9,617 nucleotides of DNA from Bacillota bacterium (GTDB lineage Bacteria; Bacillota_G; SHA-98; UBA4971): positions 1 to 9,617 of the forward strand of contig JAAZEW010000341.1 of NCBI GenBank assembly GCA_012512055.1, written 5' to 3'. Positions 1 to 6,084 of the stretch are shown one piece after another (within the stretch, counting starts at the first letter, position 1; each line of letters starts with the position of its first letter). Below the pieces are notes generated by a model. It was not told the origin of the DNA. It made no database searches and saw only the letters and a program-made list of their open reading frames with translations. Made by a program: the position numbers and the translations under genes.

Positions 1-222
1 GCGTCGAAAGGGTATGAGAACGAGCCGACCAGATGTCCGGCTTGCAGATCTGCCAGGAGAGGGCGAGAGAGAACCGAACGTCGCGGCGGCCGCCGTGAAG
101 AGAGGGAGATGTTCCAAGCAGTCTGCGCGCGCTGTGGAGCACAGACCTCGGTTCCTTTTAAGCCACGCCCTGACAGGCCCGTATATTGTCGTGATTGCTA
201 CCAGACCAACAGAGATAAGTAG
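1..222 (+). CDS. CxxC zinc-ribbon protein (zf-trcl type), 5' partial
   Basis: The frame is open from the first base and ends at TAG 220-222, giving the last 73 residues of a longer protein. It holds three CxxC pairs: CPAC (residues 12-15), CARC (42-45) and CRDC (63-66). The leading KGYENEPTRCPACR matches the family pattern in which a first zinc ribbon ends with K-G-[FY]-x-N-E-P-x-R-C-P-x-C. The tail VPFKPRPDRPVYCRDCY matches the CxxC-x17-CxxC ribbon that commonly follows it. A basic, Gly/Arg/Glu-rich linker (about residues 16-36) joins the ribbons. The first CxxC pair of the N-terminal ribbon must lie left of the window. The family is small, probably cytoplasmic and zinc-binding; nucleic-acid binding is often suggested but its function is unknown. 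An ATG at 109 lies in frame but would split the protein, so I do not take it as the start. Family assignment is confident; function is not. Confidence 0.8.
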   Translation, partial: ASKGYENEPTRCPACRSARRGRERTERRGGRREEREMFQAVCARCGAQTSVPFKPRPDRPVYCRDCYQTNRDK

Positions 223-260
223 CTTCATAACCTACCAAAGATGTAGAAACTGAAAGTACA

Positions 261-299
261 AGATGCCCCGGCTAACCGACTGGATCCGGGGCGTTTCGG
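261..299 (+). terminator. Terminator-like hairpin after the zinc-ribbon gene
   Basis: GCCCCGG (265-271) pairs perfectly with CCGGGGC (286-292) around a 14-base loop. The stem can be extended by about four weaker or wobble pairs (261-264 with 293-296). It lies about 40 bases after the zinc-ribbon stop codon and upstream of the next promoter, as expected for an intrinsic terminator. The following tract is only GTTTC, so termination may be weak. Confidence 0.45.
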
Positions 300-330
300 A
301 TCATAAGGAACAAAAGAAGCCGGAGCAATA

Positions 331-361
331 GTGGCAGGATTTAACATAATTGGAATATAAT
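331..361 (+). promoter_or_regulatory. Putative sigma-70-type promoter for the small membrane protein gene
   Basis: A consensus -10 box TATAAT lies at 356-361 in an AT-rich stretch. A four-of-six match to the -35 consensus (GTGGCA, 331-336) sits 19 bases upstream, which is longer than ideal. Transcription would start near 368, giving a leader of about 40 bases before the ATG at 408. The -10 match and location are good; the -35 is poor. Confidence 0.4.
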
Positions 362-407
362 ATATCAAAGGAATGTATTCCAAATCACATGAAAGGAGAG
401 AAAAGCG

Positions 408-833
408 ATGACTCTGAGCGCTTTTGCTCTTGACCTTGTTGAAATCCTGCTTCCGATAATTGCTCTTTTTCTGATAGTGCTCATTGGGTACGGAGTTGCC
501 TTGCTAAGGAAGAAGATCGAGGAGATTGACAATGAGATAGCCAGACAGTCGCTTTCCGCTGCTTTGACTGAGGCGGAGTTAGTGGGAATCGACGCGGTGC
601 TGGCCACTAACCAGGTGCTTGTTGATGAGCTAAAGGAGAAATCCAAAGACGGCAAACTGACTGAAGATGAAGCCAAGGAAGCCATGGGAGTCGCCAAGGA
701 CTATTTTCTTTCGCATATTACATCCGGCAGCCTGAAGATCCTTGAAGCCTCACTGGGGCCGGTCCGCGAATGGCTCGAGGGGTTTCTCGAAGCGAGACTC
801 TCGGCAGAGAAGCGAGGTATGGAATACGTTTGA
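408..833 (+). CDS. Small membrane-anchored protein of unknown function, holin-LLH-like in layout
   Basis: This 141-residue protein has a single strong N-terminal hydrophobic segment (about residues 9-33). A highly charged, probably alpha-helical remainder follows, with KKIEEIDNEIARQ (about 35-47) and an acidic-basic stretch KEKSKDGKLTEDEAKEAM (about 76-93). The start is well supported: AAAGGAG at 392-398 lies 9 bases before the ATG. A short N-terminal membrane helix, an Ala-rich helical body, a DGKLTEDEA-like turn and a final amphipathic helix (SLGPVREWLEGFLEARL) recall LLH-family phage holins (holin superfamily 6). That is a resemblance in architecture recalled from memory, not a proven homology. 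No phage gene is nearby. It stands alone between a terminator-like hairpin and a dead yyaL gene. I do not recognise a function. Confidence 0.7.
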   Translation: MTLSAFALDLVEILLPIIALFLIVLIGYGVALLRKKIEEIDNEIARQSLSAALTEAELVGIDAVLATNQVLVDELKEKSKDGKLTEDEAKEAMGVAKDYFLSHITSGSLKILEASLGPVREWLEGFLEARLSAEKRGMEYV

Positions 834-848
834 TCCTCCAGGCTTACA

Positions 849-865
849 CTACCGGTGAGCGGTAG
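849..865. other. Short hairpin between the membrane protein gene and the yyaL remnant
   Basis: CTACCG (849-854) and CGGTAG (860-865) form a six-base perfect stem with a five-base loop, 15 bases after the stop of the small membrane protein. There is no T-run, so it is not a convincing terminator. Confidence 0.3.
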
Positions 866-901
866 CTGAGGAATGGCGCCTGTAAGGACGGGGGAATAGC
901 C

Positions 902-1722
902 TTGAATCGTCTGGCAGACAGTAAGAATCCGTATCTGCTTCAACACGCGGGAAACCCTGTAGATTGGTATCCGTGGAGTGATGAAGCGTTTCTTAAGGCA
1001 GCCGCTGAAGACAAGCCCATTTTCATTTTGAGAAGATGCTCTATGATAACGCCTTGCTCGCGCTGGCATATCTCGAGGCGTATCAGGTAACGCAGAAGTC
1101 GTTCTATGCTCAGGTAGCACGTGAGATTTTCACGTACCTTCTCCGGGATATGCAGGCGCCGGACGGCGGATTTGCATCAGCCGAAGACGCGGATTCTGAA
1201 GGTGGGGAAGGTAGGCATTATACGTGGCGCCGGGATCAGGTATGCGCAGTTCTAGGCAACGAGGAGGCTGAGCTCTTCACGCGGTACTTCGACATTACAA
1301 GAAAGGGGAACTTCGGGACCGGCCTTAAGATCCCAAACCTCCTTGGCTCCAAGGCAGGCACACTAAGGATCGCAGGACGCCGGACTGAGGAACGGACCGA
1401 ATCCGACAACGCGGACTCGTCATATGATGCAGAAGATATGCTCATCCAGGCCTGTGCCCGACTTCTTGAGGCACGGACCAAACGTCCGAGGCCATTTCGA
1501 GATGACAAGGTCCTTACGGCGTGGAACGGCCTTGCAGTCACCGCCTTCGCAAGAGGAGGACGTGTCCTGGGTGAACACGAATACGTGGATGTTGCAGCGG
1601 ATACAGCGGACTTCGTCCTAACGACCTTGCGACGCTCCGATGGCCGCCTCCTGGCCAGATACCGTAAGGGAGAAGCTGCAATACCCGCATATCTCGATGA
1701 CTACGCCTTTTTCATTCGCTGA
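902..1722 (+). pseudogene. yyaL: yyaL-like (DUF255/thioredoxin-domain) gene, internally deleted and 3'-truncated
   Basis: Two fragments of one YyaL/SPATA20-type protein (normally around 650-700 residues) lie in different frames. Fragment one begins at TTG 902, with the family N-terminus including [17 protein letters not shown] and KPIF, and ends at about 1023. Fragment two starts with [18 protein letters not shown] (1024 onward; ATG 1036 is internal) and runs through GGFASAEDADSEG, RDDKVLTAWNGL and AYLDDYAFFIR to TGA 1720-1722. The missing block, an estimated 240 or so residues, includes the thioredoxin fold with its TCHWCH-type redox motif. The junction leaves a tandem CATTTTCATTTT at 1018-1029 and shifts the frame. 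At the 3' end the family should continue with a further C-terminal alpha/alpha-barrel part, which is absent. A GGGGGA at 890-895 could serve as SD for the TTG. The product would be a 62-residue out-of-frame peptide or an N-terminally truncated fragment, so I call it dead. Confidence 0.88.
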
Positions 1723-1840
1723 ATGTCTTGTCCTGATATTGCTTGAACCATTCCCAGGCCAGCCTTGGCACGCTTGCGTCCACTTGGACGATGGTGAATA
1801 GATTGCTCCCCATGAGCGCCTTTCCAGCCGTCATCGAATC
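1712..1840 (-). pseudogene. C-terminal remnant of a PIN-domain (VapC-like) toxin gene
   Basis: On the minus strand the frame closing at 1712-1714 reads GKALMGSNLFTIVQVD, then RLAWEWFKQYQDKTFS, then E-stop. PIN ribonucleases of toxin-antitoxin modules commonly carry a very similar stretch: a hydrophobic strand ending in V-D, then A-W-x-x-F-x-x-Y-x-D-K-x-F-S-F-T-D, where the final D is catalytic. Homology stops exactly at the F-S of that motif, so the catalytic Asp and everything after it are missing. The upstream limit is uncertain: the frame stays open to about 1925, but residues beyond about 1840 look unlike PIN. The break lies at about 1718-1720, at the same point where the yyaL fragment breaks on the other strand. 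No antitoxin gene is seen. The identification rests on one short diagnostic motif. Confidence 0.6.
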
Positions 1841-1971
1841 CTGTTCGCGCTCATCCGGCTGCTTACAGAGGAAAAGAAAAGCTATTGTATATGTAATTTT
1901 GAATCCACCGACTTTTCCCTATCAAACTGAAAAGCATGTTTAACTGTTTATTGTGGGAGGAATTCACTCAA

Positions 1972-2007
1972 ATGTGGAGAAAGACCTATTACCCTATAAT
2001 ACTTTAA
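1972..2007 (+). CDS. Possible 11-codon leader peptide upstream of livK
   Basis: A short frame ATG 1972 to TAA 2005-2007 encodes MWRKTYYPIIL. GGGAGGA at 1955-1961 could act as SD, although the spacing of about 10 bases is on the long side. It ends with Ile-Ile-Leu and stops 24 bases before the livK ATG, which is suggestive for a branched-chain amino acid transporter. I see no terminator/antiterminator pair between it and livK. The best -10 box for livK (1995-2000) lies inside it, so the two ideas conflict unless there is also an upstream promoter. It is recorded as a possibility only. Confidence 0.2.
   Translation: MWRKTYYPIIL
1995..2000 (+). promoter_or_regulatory. Candidate -10 box for the liv operon
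   Basis: TATAAT at 1995-2000 is a perfect -10 hexamer 31 bases before the livK start. No good -35 is found at the usual spacing (the region around 1971-1978 reads AATGTGGA), and there is no extended TG motif. If it is used without an activator it should be weak; an activator or a different upstream promoter in the AT-rich stretch 1880-1960 is possible. Confidence 0.35.
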
Positions 2008-2015
2008 GTCTGAAG

Positions 2016-2022
2016 AGAGGTG
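2016..2022 (+). promoter_or_regulatory. Ribosome binding site that fixes the livK start
   Basis: GAGGTGG at 2016-2022 lies 9 bases before ATG 2032. This favours ATG 2032 over the in-frame GTG at 2020, which is itself part of the SD and would add four residues ahead of a normal signal peptide. Confidence 0.7.
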
Positions 2023-2031
2023 GATTCCAGT

Positions 2032-3177
2032 ATGATTTCTCATCGACGTTTAGTCACTTGTTTGGTACTTCTAATCATGGTAAGCCTTGTAGGTGTGGCG
2101 ACAGCCGCGACGCCTACCGAAGTAAGAATCGGTGTATATGAGCCGATGACAGGGGCGATGGCCGCAGGTGGCCAAATGACTTGGGAAGGGATAGAACTCG
2201 CACAGAAACAGAGGCCAAATGTCTTAGGACTGCCGGTCAGACTCATCTTGGTTGATAATCGCAGCGACAAAGTTGAAGCAGCTACTGCTGTGACGCGTCT
2301 GGTTCAGAAAGATAAGGTACATGCAATTATCGGAAGCTACGGGAGCGCCCTGTCGATGTCCGGAGGGCCCGTAGCGCAGCAGGCAAAAGTCCCGGTCATG
2401 GGATGTTCACCGACGAATCCCTTGGTTACGATAGGAAATGACTACTATTTCCGTGCCTGCTTCATTGACCCCTTCCAGGGCAGAGTCATGGCACAATTCG
2501 CTTTCGAGAAGCTCGGTGCTAAGACTGCCGCAATTATCCAGGACGTGGCTCAGGACTACTCAGTAGGCCTCGCGAACTTCTTCAGAGAGGCTTTTATTGA
2601 GTTAACCGGGGATCCCAAGGCTATTGTAGGCTTCACATCGTATCAGACCGGCGACAGAGACTTCACGGCACAGCTTACATATGTCGCCAACGCCAAGCCT
2701 GACGTAGTGTTCGCTCCCGGATACTATGCCGACGCGGCTGTACTCGTTACACAAGCTCGTTCCCTGGGACTTGCCATGCCTTTCCTCGGAGGAGATACTT
2801 TCGAAGCTCCTGAGTTCATTGAGATTGGCGGAAAGGACGTCGAGGGGGTATACTTCAGCACGCACTACAGCGCTGATGCTCCTATAACCCCTGCGTCTGA
2901 AGAGTTTGTTGCCCTTTACAAGGCCGAGTTCAACAAGGCACCTAACACGTTTGCAGCTTTGGGTTACGACTGTTACATGCTGGTGCTGGATGCCATTGAG
3001 AGAGCAGGGGTAGTCGATCCTGTGGCAATCAGGGATGCAATGGCCAAGACTAAGGATTTCATGGGTGCCACCGGTATTATTACCCTCGACGCCAATGGTG
3101 ATGCCACCAAGAGCGCAGTCGTGCTCCAGGTGCAAAACGGAGAGTTCAAACTCGTTGACGTTGTGCATCCGCGCTAG
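2032..3177 (+). CDS. livK: Branched-chain amino acid-type ABC transporter substrate-binding protein
   Basis: This 381-residue type 1 periplasmic-binding protein (Peripla_BP_6 / LivK-LivJ class) should deliver ligand to the LivHMGF channel encoded downstream. The N-terminus is a Sec signal: basic MISHRR, a hydrophobic core at residues 7-22, and probable cleavage after A-T-A at residue 25. There is no usable lipobox, so the protein should be free in a periplasm. Family landmarks follow: EVRIGVYEPMTGAMAAGG, then LVDNRSDKVEAATAVTRL, HAIIGSYGSALSMSGGPVAQQ and KVPVMGCSPTNP, with the G-S and S-x-T-N-P segments lining the usual ligand cleft, and FRACFIDPFQG in the hinge region. The C-terminal lobe includes GYYADAAVLVTQARSLG and the late GATGIITLDANGDATKSAVV. 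Length is normal. The ligand cannot be read from sequence; branched-chain amino acids, other amino acids, amides or aromatic acids are all carried by this family. A strong stem-loop follows the gene. Confidence 0.93.
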   Translation: MISHRRLVTCLVLLIMVSLVGVATAATPTEVRIGVYEPMTGAMAAGGQMTWEGIELAQKQRPNVLGLPVRLILVDNRSDKVEAATAVTRLVQKDKVHAIIGSYGSALSMSGGPVAQQAKVPVMGCSPTNPLVTIGNDYYFRACFIDPFQGRVMAQFAFEKLGAKTAAIIQDVAQDYSVGLANFFREAFIELTGDPKAIVGFTSYQTGDRDFTAQLTYVANAKPDVVFAPGYYADAAVLVTQARSLGLAMPFLGGDTFEAPEFIEIGGKDVEGVYFSTHYSADAPITPASEEFVALYKAEFNKAPNTFAALGYDCYMLVLDAIERAGVVDPVAIRDAMAKTKDFMGATGIITLDANGDATKSAVVLQVQNGEFKLVDVVHPR

Positions 3178-3253
3178 TTCATAATCCGGTAGTGGTCCTC
3201 ATCAGAGCGAGTCATTCGTCATGGAACTTGCTCGTTGAGTAGGGTTTTGAAGC

Positions 3254-3280
3254 TTCCCTGGGGGCTTAGCCCCCAGGGAA
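3254..3280 (+). other. Strong intercistronic stem-loop between livK and livH
   Basis: TTCCCTGGGGGC (3254-3265) pairs perfectly with GCCCCCAGGGAA (3269-3280) around the triloop TTA: twelve uninterrupted pairs, mostly G-C. It lies 77 bases after the livK stop and 36 bases before the livH start. No T-run follows, so it is not a classical terminator. In ABC operons such structures often protect the 3' end of the binding-protein message from exonucleases or terminate partially, so that more binding protein than permease is made. That role is an inference here. Confidence 0.8.
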
Positions 3281-3300
3281 CGACTTGTTCTGTGTCCGAT

Positions 3301-3306
3301 GGGAGG
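3301..3306 (+). promoter_or_regulatory. Ribosome binding site that fixes the livH start
   Basis: GGGAGG at 3301-3306 sits 9 bases before GTG 3316. It supports a start at 3316 rather than a longer in-frame start at 3235, which would force translation through the stem-loop at 3254-3280 and add 27 residues unlike the family. Confidence 0.7.
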
Positions 3307-3315
3307 CTGGAGACG

Positions 3316-4209
3316 GTGACGCTGGAAATACTCATGCAAAATATTGCTAACGGGATTACGTTAGGTAGCCTCTACGCTCTCTTAGCCATTGGATATACAA
3401 TGGTATACGGTATCCTGAGACTCATCAACTTTGCCCATGGCGAAATCTTCATGATTAGTACCTACTTCACTTTTTATGGCATAGCTATTTTTGCTCTTCC
3501 TTGGCAGGTCTCCTTCGTCATGGCGATTGTCCTCACTGCCCTGCTGGGCGTTGTCATTGAGCGGGCAGCCTACAGGCCTCTTAGGGATGCGCCACGCATA
3601 TCAGCATTGATTTCGGCTATAGGGGTATCGTTTCTCATGGCAAACCTCGGCCTGGTGATATTCGGGGGAAGGCCGAAGACATTCTTTCGGCCTCAGTTGT
3701 TTCAGATTCCCATTCAACTGGGCAGGATCAGGGTTGTGGCTCTTTTCTTCATAATCCCTGTACTGACAGTGGTTCTTCTTGCAATACTCAACTATATTGT
3801 ATACAAGACGAAGATAGGCCTTGCTATGCGAGCTGCCCAGTGGGATTTTGACGTGGCACGGCTGATGGGCGTTGAAGTTGACCGGGCAATCTCGGTCACC
3901 TTTGCCATAGGTTCAGCGCTTGCGGCTATCGGAGGTATCATGTGGGGACTTCGATTTGTCGAGATCAATCCGAATATGGGGTTATTCCCTGGATTGAAAT
4001 GCTTTATCGCTGCGGTATTCGGTGGTATCGGCAATATTGCCGGAGCAGTCTTAGGTGGCTTTCTCCTTGGCTTCGGAGAGATTATGTTAGTGGCTTTCTT
4101 GCCGGGTTTGGCAGGCTACCGTGATGCTTTTGCTTTTGTTTTGTTGATTTTGATGCTTCTGTTTAGGCCTACAGGCTTACTTGGTGAGAAGCAAAGGGTG
4201 AGAACATAA
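3316..4209 (+). CDS. livH: Branched-chain amino acid-type ABC transporter permease, LivH family
   Basis: One of the two membrane subunits of the uptake complex, 297 residues from GTG 3316. LivH-type proteins begin almost at once with the motif seen here, QNIANGITLGSLYALLAIGYTMVYGILRLINFAHGEIF, so the GTG with its GGGAGG SD is the natural start. About eight hydrophobic segments are visible across the protein. The cytoplasmic coupling loop GLAMRAAQWDFDVARLMGVEVDRAI lies around residues 168-192, followed by the conserved FAIGSALAAIGGIMWG helix and, near the end, GGIGNIAGAVLGGFLLGFGE. The usual R-A-x-A-x-D form of the loop is here R-A-A-Q-W-D-F-D, a mild variation. It overlaps livM by one base (TAATG), so translation is probably coupled. 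Confidence 0.93.
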   Translation: MTLEILMQNIANGITLGSLYALLAIGYTMVYGILRLINFAHGEIFMISTYFTFYGIAIFALPWQVSFVMAIVLTALLGVVIERAAYRPLRDAPRISALISAIGVSFLMANLGLVIFGGRPKTFFRPQLFQIPIQLGRIRVVALFFIIPVLTVVLLAILNYIVYKTKIGLAMRAAQWDFDVARLMGVEVDRAISVTFAIGSALAAIGGIMWGLRFVEINPNMGLFPGLKCFIAAVFGGIGNIAGAVLGGFLLGFGEIMLVAFLPGLAGYRDAFAFVLLILMLLFRPTGLLGEKQRVRT

Positions 4210-5285
4210 TGACCGGAAACCGAAGCAATGACCTCATGAGAAAAGGCGGAATTGTAGTTGCGTTGCTTCTCGTGTTTTACCTGTGCCTCTTCTGGGTCGA
4301 GACCGGCTGGGACGCTTATAAGGTTCGTATTTTGAATCTCTCTGCAATATACATTGGGATTACGCTGGGTCTTAACCTGTGCAATGGGTTTGCAGGCCAG
4401 TTTTCTCTCGGGATTGCCGGGTTCATGGCTGTCGGTGCATATACCACGGCGTTACTGACAATGACACCCCAGACGAAGTCTGCGGTATTCTTTATTGATC
4501 CTTTGATTTGGCCGCTGAACTCCATCCAGTGGGGGTTTTTACCTGCCCTTTTAATGGCCGGCCTGGTATCAGGGTTAGTAGGATTTGCAGTCGGGGCACC
4601 TGCCATACGTTTTCGCGATGATTACTTGGGCATTACCACGCTGGGATTTGCAGAGATTATCCGCGTCGTATTTACAAATACCAGAACCATTACCAATGGC
4701 GCGCTGGGCCTCAAGGGGATTCCTCCCCACACTAACCTCTACTGGAGTTGGACTTTTGCCCTGATTTGTATCTTGGTGATGGTAAGGCTTACGAACTCCA
4801 GTTACGGACGGGCGCTGAAAGCAGTTCGAGACGATGAAGTCGCTGCCGAGGCAATGGGTGTGAATCTCTTTTACCATAAGTGCCTTGCTTTCGTAGTATC
4901 GGCAATGATGGCGGGTGTCGGCGGAGGGTTGCTGGGAAATCTCATAACCACCATCGACCCAAACATGTTTCGTTTCCCGTTGACCTTTACAGTGTTAATG
5001 ATGGCAGTGCTAGGTGGTTTAGGAAGCATTACAGGCAGTGTAATAGCAGCTACGCTGGTGACGGTTGCGATGGAAGTTCTTAGAGCGCTGGAGGAACCCA
5101 GGGTTATTTTAGGGATGTTCCTGCCTGGAATTCCGGGTATGCGCATGGTGGTTTTTTCCATTGCCCTGATGGCAGTTATATTATTCTATCCCAAGGGATT
5201 CATGGGAGACAGAGAACTAGGTCTGGATTCTCTGAGAAACCTTGCGGCAAGATTTCGCCGTACATTCTCACATAAGCAGGTGTAA
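4209..5285 (+). CDS. livM: Branched-chain amino acid-type ABC transporter permease, LivM family
   Basis: Second membrane subunit, 358 residues, within the family's range. After a short basic N-terminus (MTGNRSNDLMRKGG) comes a first membrane helix, then the LivM hallmark LCNGFAGQFSLGIAGFMAVGAYT (about 57-79). A further landmark is RFRDDYLGITTLGFAEIIR. The coupling loop GRALKAVRDDEVAAEAMGVN is at about 200-219, followed by the paired helices with AMMAGVGGGLLG and AVLGGLGSITGSVIAA. It ends with YPKGFMGDRELG and a basic tail. The start ATG overlaps the livH stop by one base and is preceded by AAAGGGTGAG inside livH, a good SD. It pairs with LivH as a heterodimeric pore and contacts the LivG/LivF ATPases through the coupling loop. 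Confidence 0.93.
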   Translation: MTGNRSNDLMRKGGIVVALLLVFYLCLFWVETGWDAYKVRILNLSAIYIGITLGLNLCNGFAGQFSLGIAGFMAVGAYTTALLTMTPQTKSAVFFIDPLIWPLNSIQWGFLPALLMAGLVSGLVGFAVGAPAIRFRDDYLGITTLGFAEIIRVVFTNTRTITNGALGLKGIPPHTNLYWSWTFALICILVMVRLTNSSYGRALKAVRDDEVAAEAMGVNLFYHKCLAFVVSAMMAGVGGGLLGNLITTIDPNMFRFPLTFTVLMMAVLGGLGSITGSVIAATLVTVAMEVLRALEEPRVILGMFLPGIPGMRMVVFSIALMAVILFYPKGFMGDRELGLDSLRNLAARFRRTFSHKQV

Positions 5286-5292
5286 GTGGGCT

Positions 5293-6084
5293 ATGTCGAA
5301 TATGAATGATTTCGCGCTTGTCTGCGAGAATATCGGAATGCAATTCGGAGGCCTTGCGGCTGTCAGCAACTTTGATCTTTCAATTTCAGAACGGGCGTTA
5401 TATGGGCTGATTGGCCCGAACGGAGCAGGCAAGACTACGGTATTTAATATCATATCCGGGGTCTTGAGTCCGACCGCGGGATCAGTCAAGCTGTTCGGAA
5501 AAGACATCACAGGACTTAATCCTGATGAGATCGCCAGGATGGGCATCGCTCGCACTTTCCAGAACATCAGACTCTTTCGCAACCTCACGGTTCTTGAGAA
5601 CGTGCTGGTCGGCCACCATCTCAGGCGCGAGGCGACGCTTGGAGAAGCGTTGCTGGCTCTTCCGAGATACAGGAAAGAAGAATCCGGTATGCTGCGTACA
5701 TCCGGGGAGTTGCTGGAGGACGTAGGCCTGGAAGATGTAGCGCACTACCGGGCCAGTGCACTTCCGTATGGACAGCAACGCCGTCTGGAAATCGCCCGTG
5801 CCCTGGCTACCAAGCCAAGGGTCCTTCTACTGGATGAGCCGGCAGCAGGGATGAATCCGGCAGAGACTGAGCAGTTGATGCAGCTTATCCTTGACGTGCG
5901 TGACAGATATAACCTCACTATCCTCCTGATTGAGCATGAGATGAAGGTAGTGATGAATATCTGTGAACGCATGACTGTACTGGACCACGGCCAGATCATC
6001 GCAGAAGGCACTCCTTCTGAGATCCAGTCGAACGAAAGGGTAATCAAGGCCTATCTGGGGGGCGGGGTAATTGCTCGACATTAA
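5293..6084 (+). CDS. livG: Branched-chain amino acid-type ABC transporter ATP-binding protein, LivG family
   Basis: Cytoplasmic ATPase subunit, 263 residues from ATG 5293. Visible motifs: Walker A GPNGAGKTT (41-49), Q-loop ARTFQNIRLF (Gln 90), signature LPYGQQRRLEIARAL (157-171; LivG proteins use Y-G-Q-Q in place of S-G-G-Q), Walker B VLLLDEPAAGMNP (177-189) and switch His in LLIEHEMKVV (His 215). The G-M-N-P after Walker B and the I-E-H-E-M-K segment are typical of LivG rather than LivF. I chose ATG 5293, seven bases after the livM stop, because AGGTG at 5278-5282 is at good spacing; longer in-frame starts would overlap livM and add residues unlike the family. A second in-frame ATG at 5302 is a possible alternative. 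No key residue is missing. Confidence 0.94.
   Translation: MSNMNDFALVCENIGMQFGGLAAVSNFDLSISERALYGLIGPNGAGKTTVFNIISGVLSPTAGSVKLFGKDITGLNPDEIARMGIARTFQNIRLFRNLTVLENVLVGHHLRREATLGEALLALPRYRKEESGMLRTSGELLEDVGLEDVAHYRASALPYGQQRRLEIARALATKPRVLLLDEPAAGMNPAETEQLMQLILDVRDRYNLTILLIEHEMKVVMNICERMTVLDHGQIIAEGTPSEIQSNERVIKAYLGGGVIARH

Noticed and set aside
14..253. 79-codon frame starting at 14
   Set aside because: It is out of frame with the clearly conserved zinc-ribbon reading of the same bases.
331..350. Sigma-54 promoter around TGGCAGGATTTAAC
   Set aside because: The -12 GC does not fall at the required distance from the -24 GG.
902..1722. Programmed frameshift joining the two yyaL fragments
   Set aside because: The fragments are not contiguous in the family; a large conserved block is missing, so this is a deletion and not recoding.
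2020..2031. GTG at 2020 as an upstream start for livK
   Set aside because: It overlaps the SD of the ATG at 2032 and would add four residues ahead of a normal signal peptide.
2050..2061. L-V-T-C in the livK signal peptide read as a lipobox
   Set aside because: The Cys is residue 10, before any hydrophobic core, and Thr at -1 is unusual; the A-T-A site at residue 25 fits much better.
2602..3168. 188-codon minus-strand frame opposite livK
   Set aside because: It is a shadow of the well-conserved livK coding strand with no recognisable domain and no SD.
3235..3315. Longer N-terminus for livH starting at 3235
   Set aside because: It would translate the stem-loop, has no family similarity, and ignores the GGGAGG-spaced GTG at 3316.
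5242..5292. Longer N-terminus for livG starting within livM
   Set aside because: LivG proteins begin close to the nucleotide-binding domain, and ATG 5293 has an SD at good spacing.
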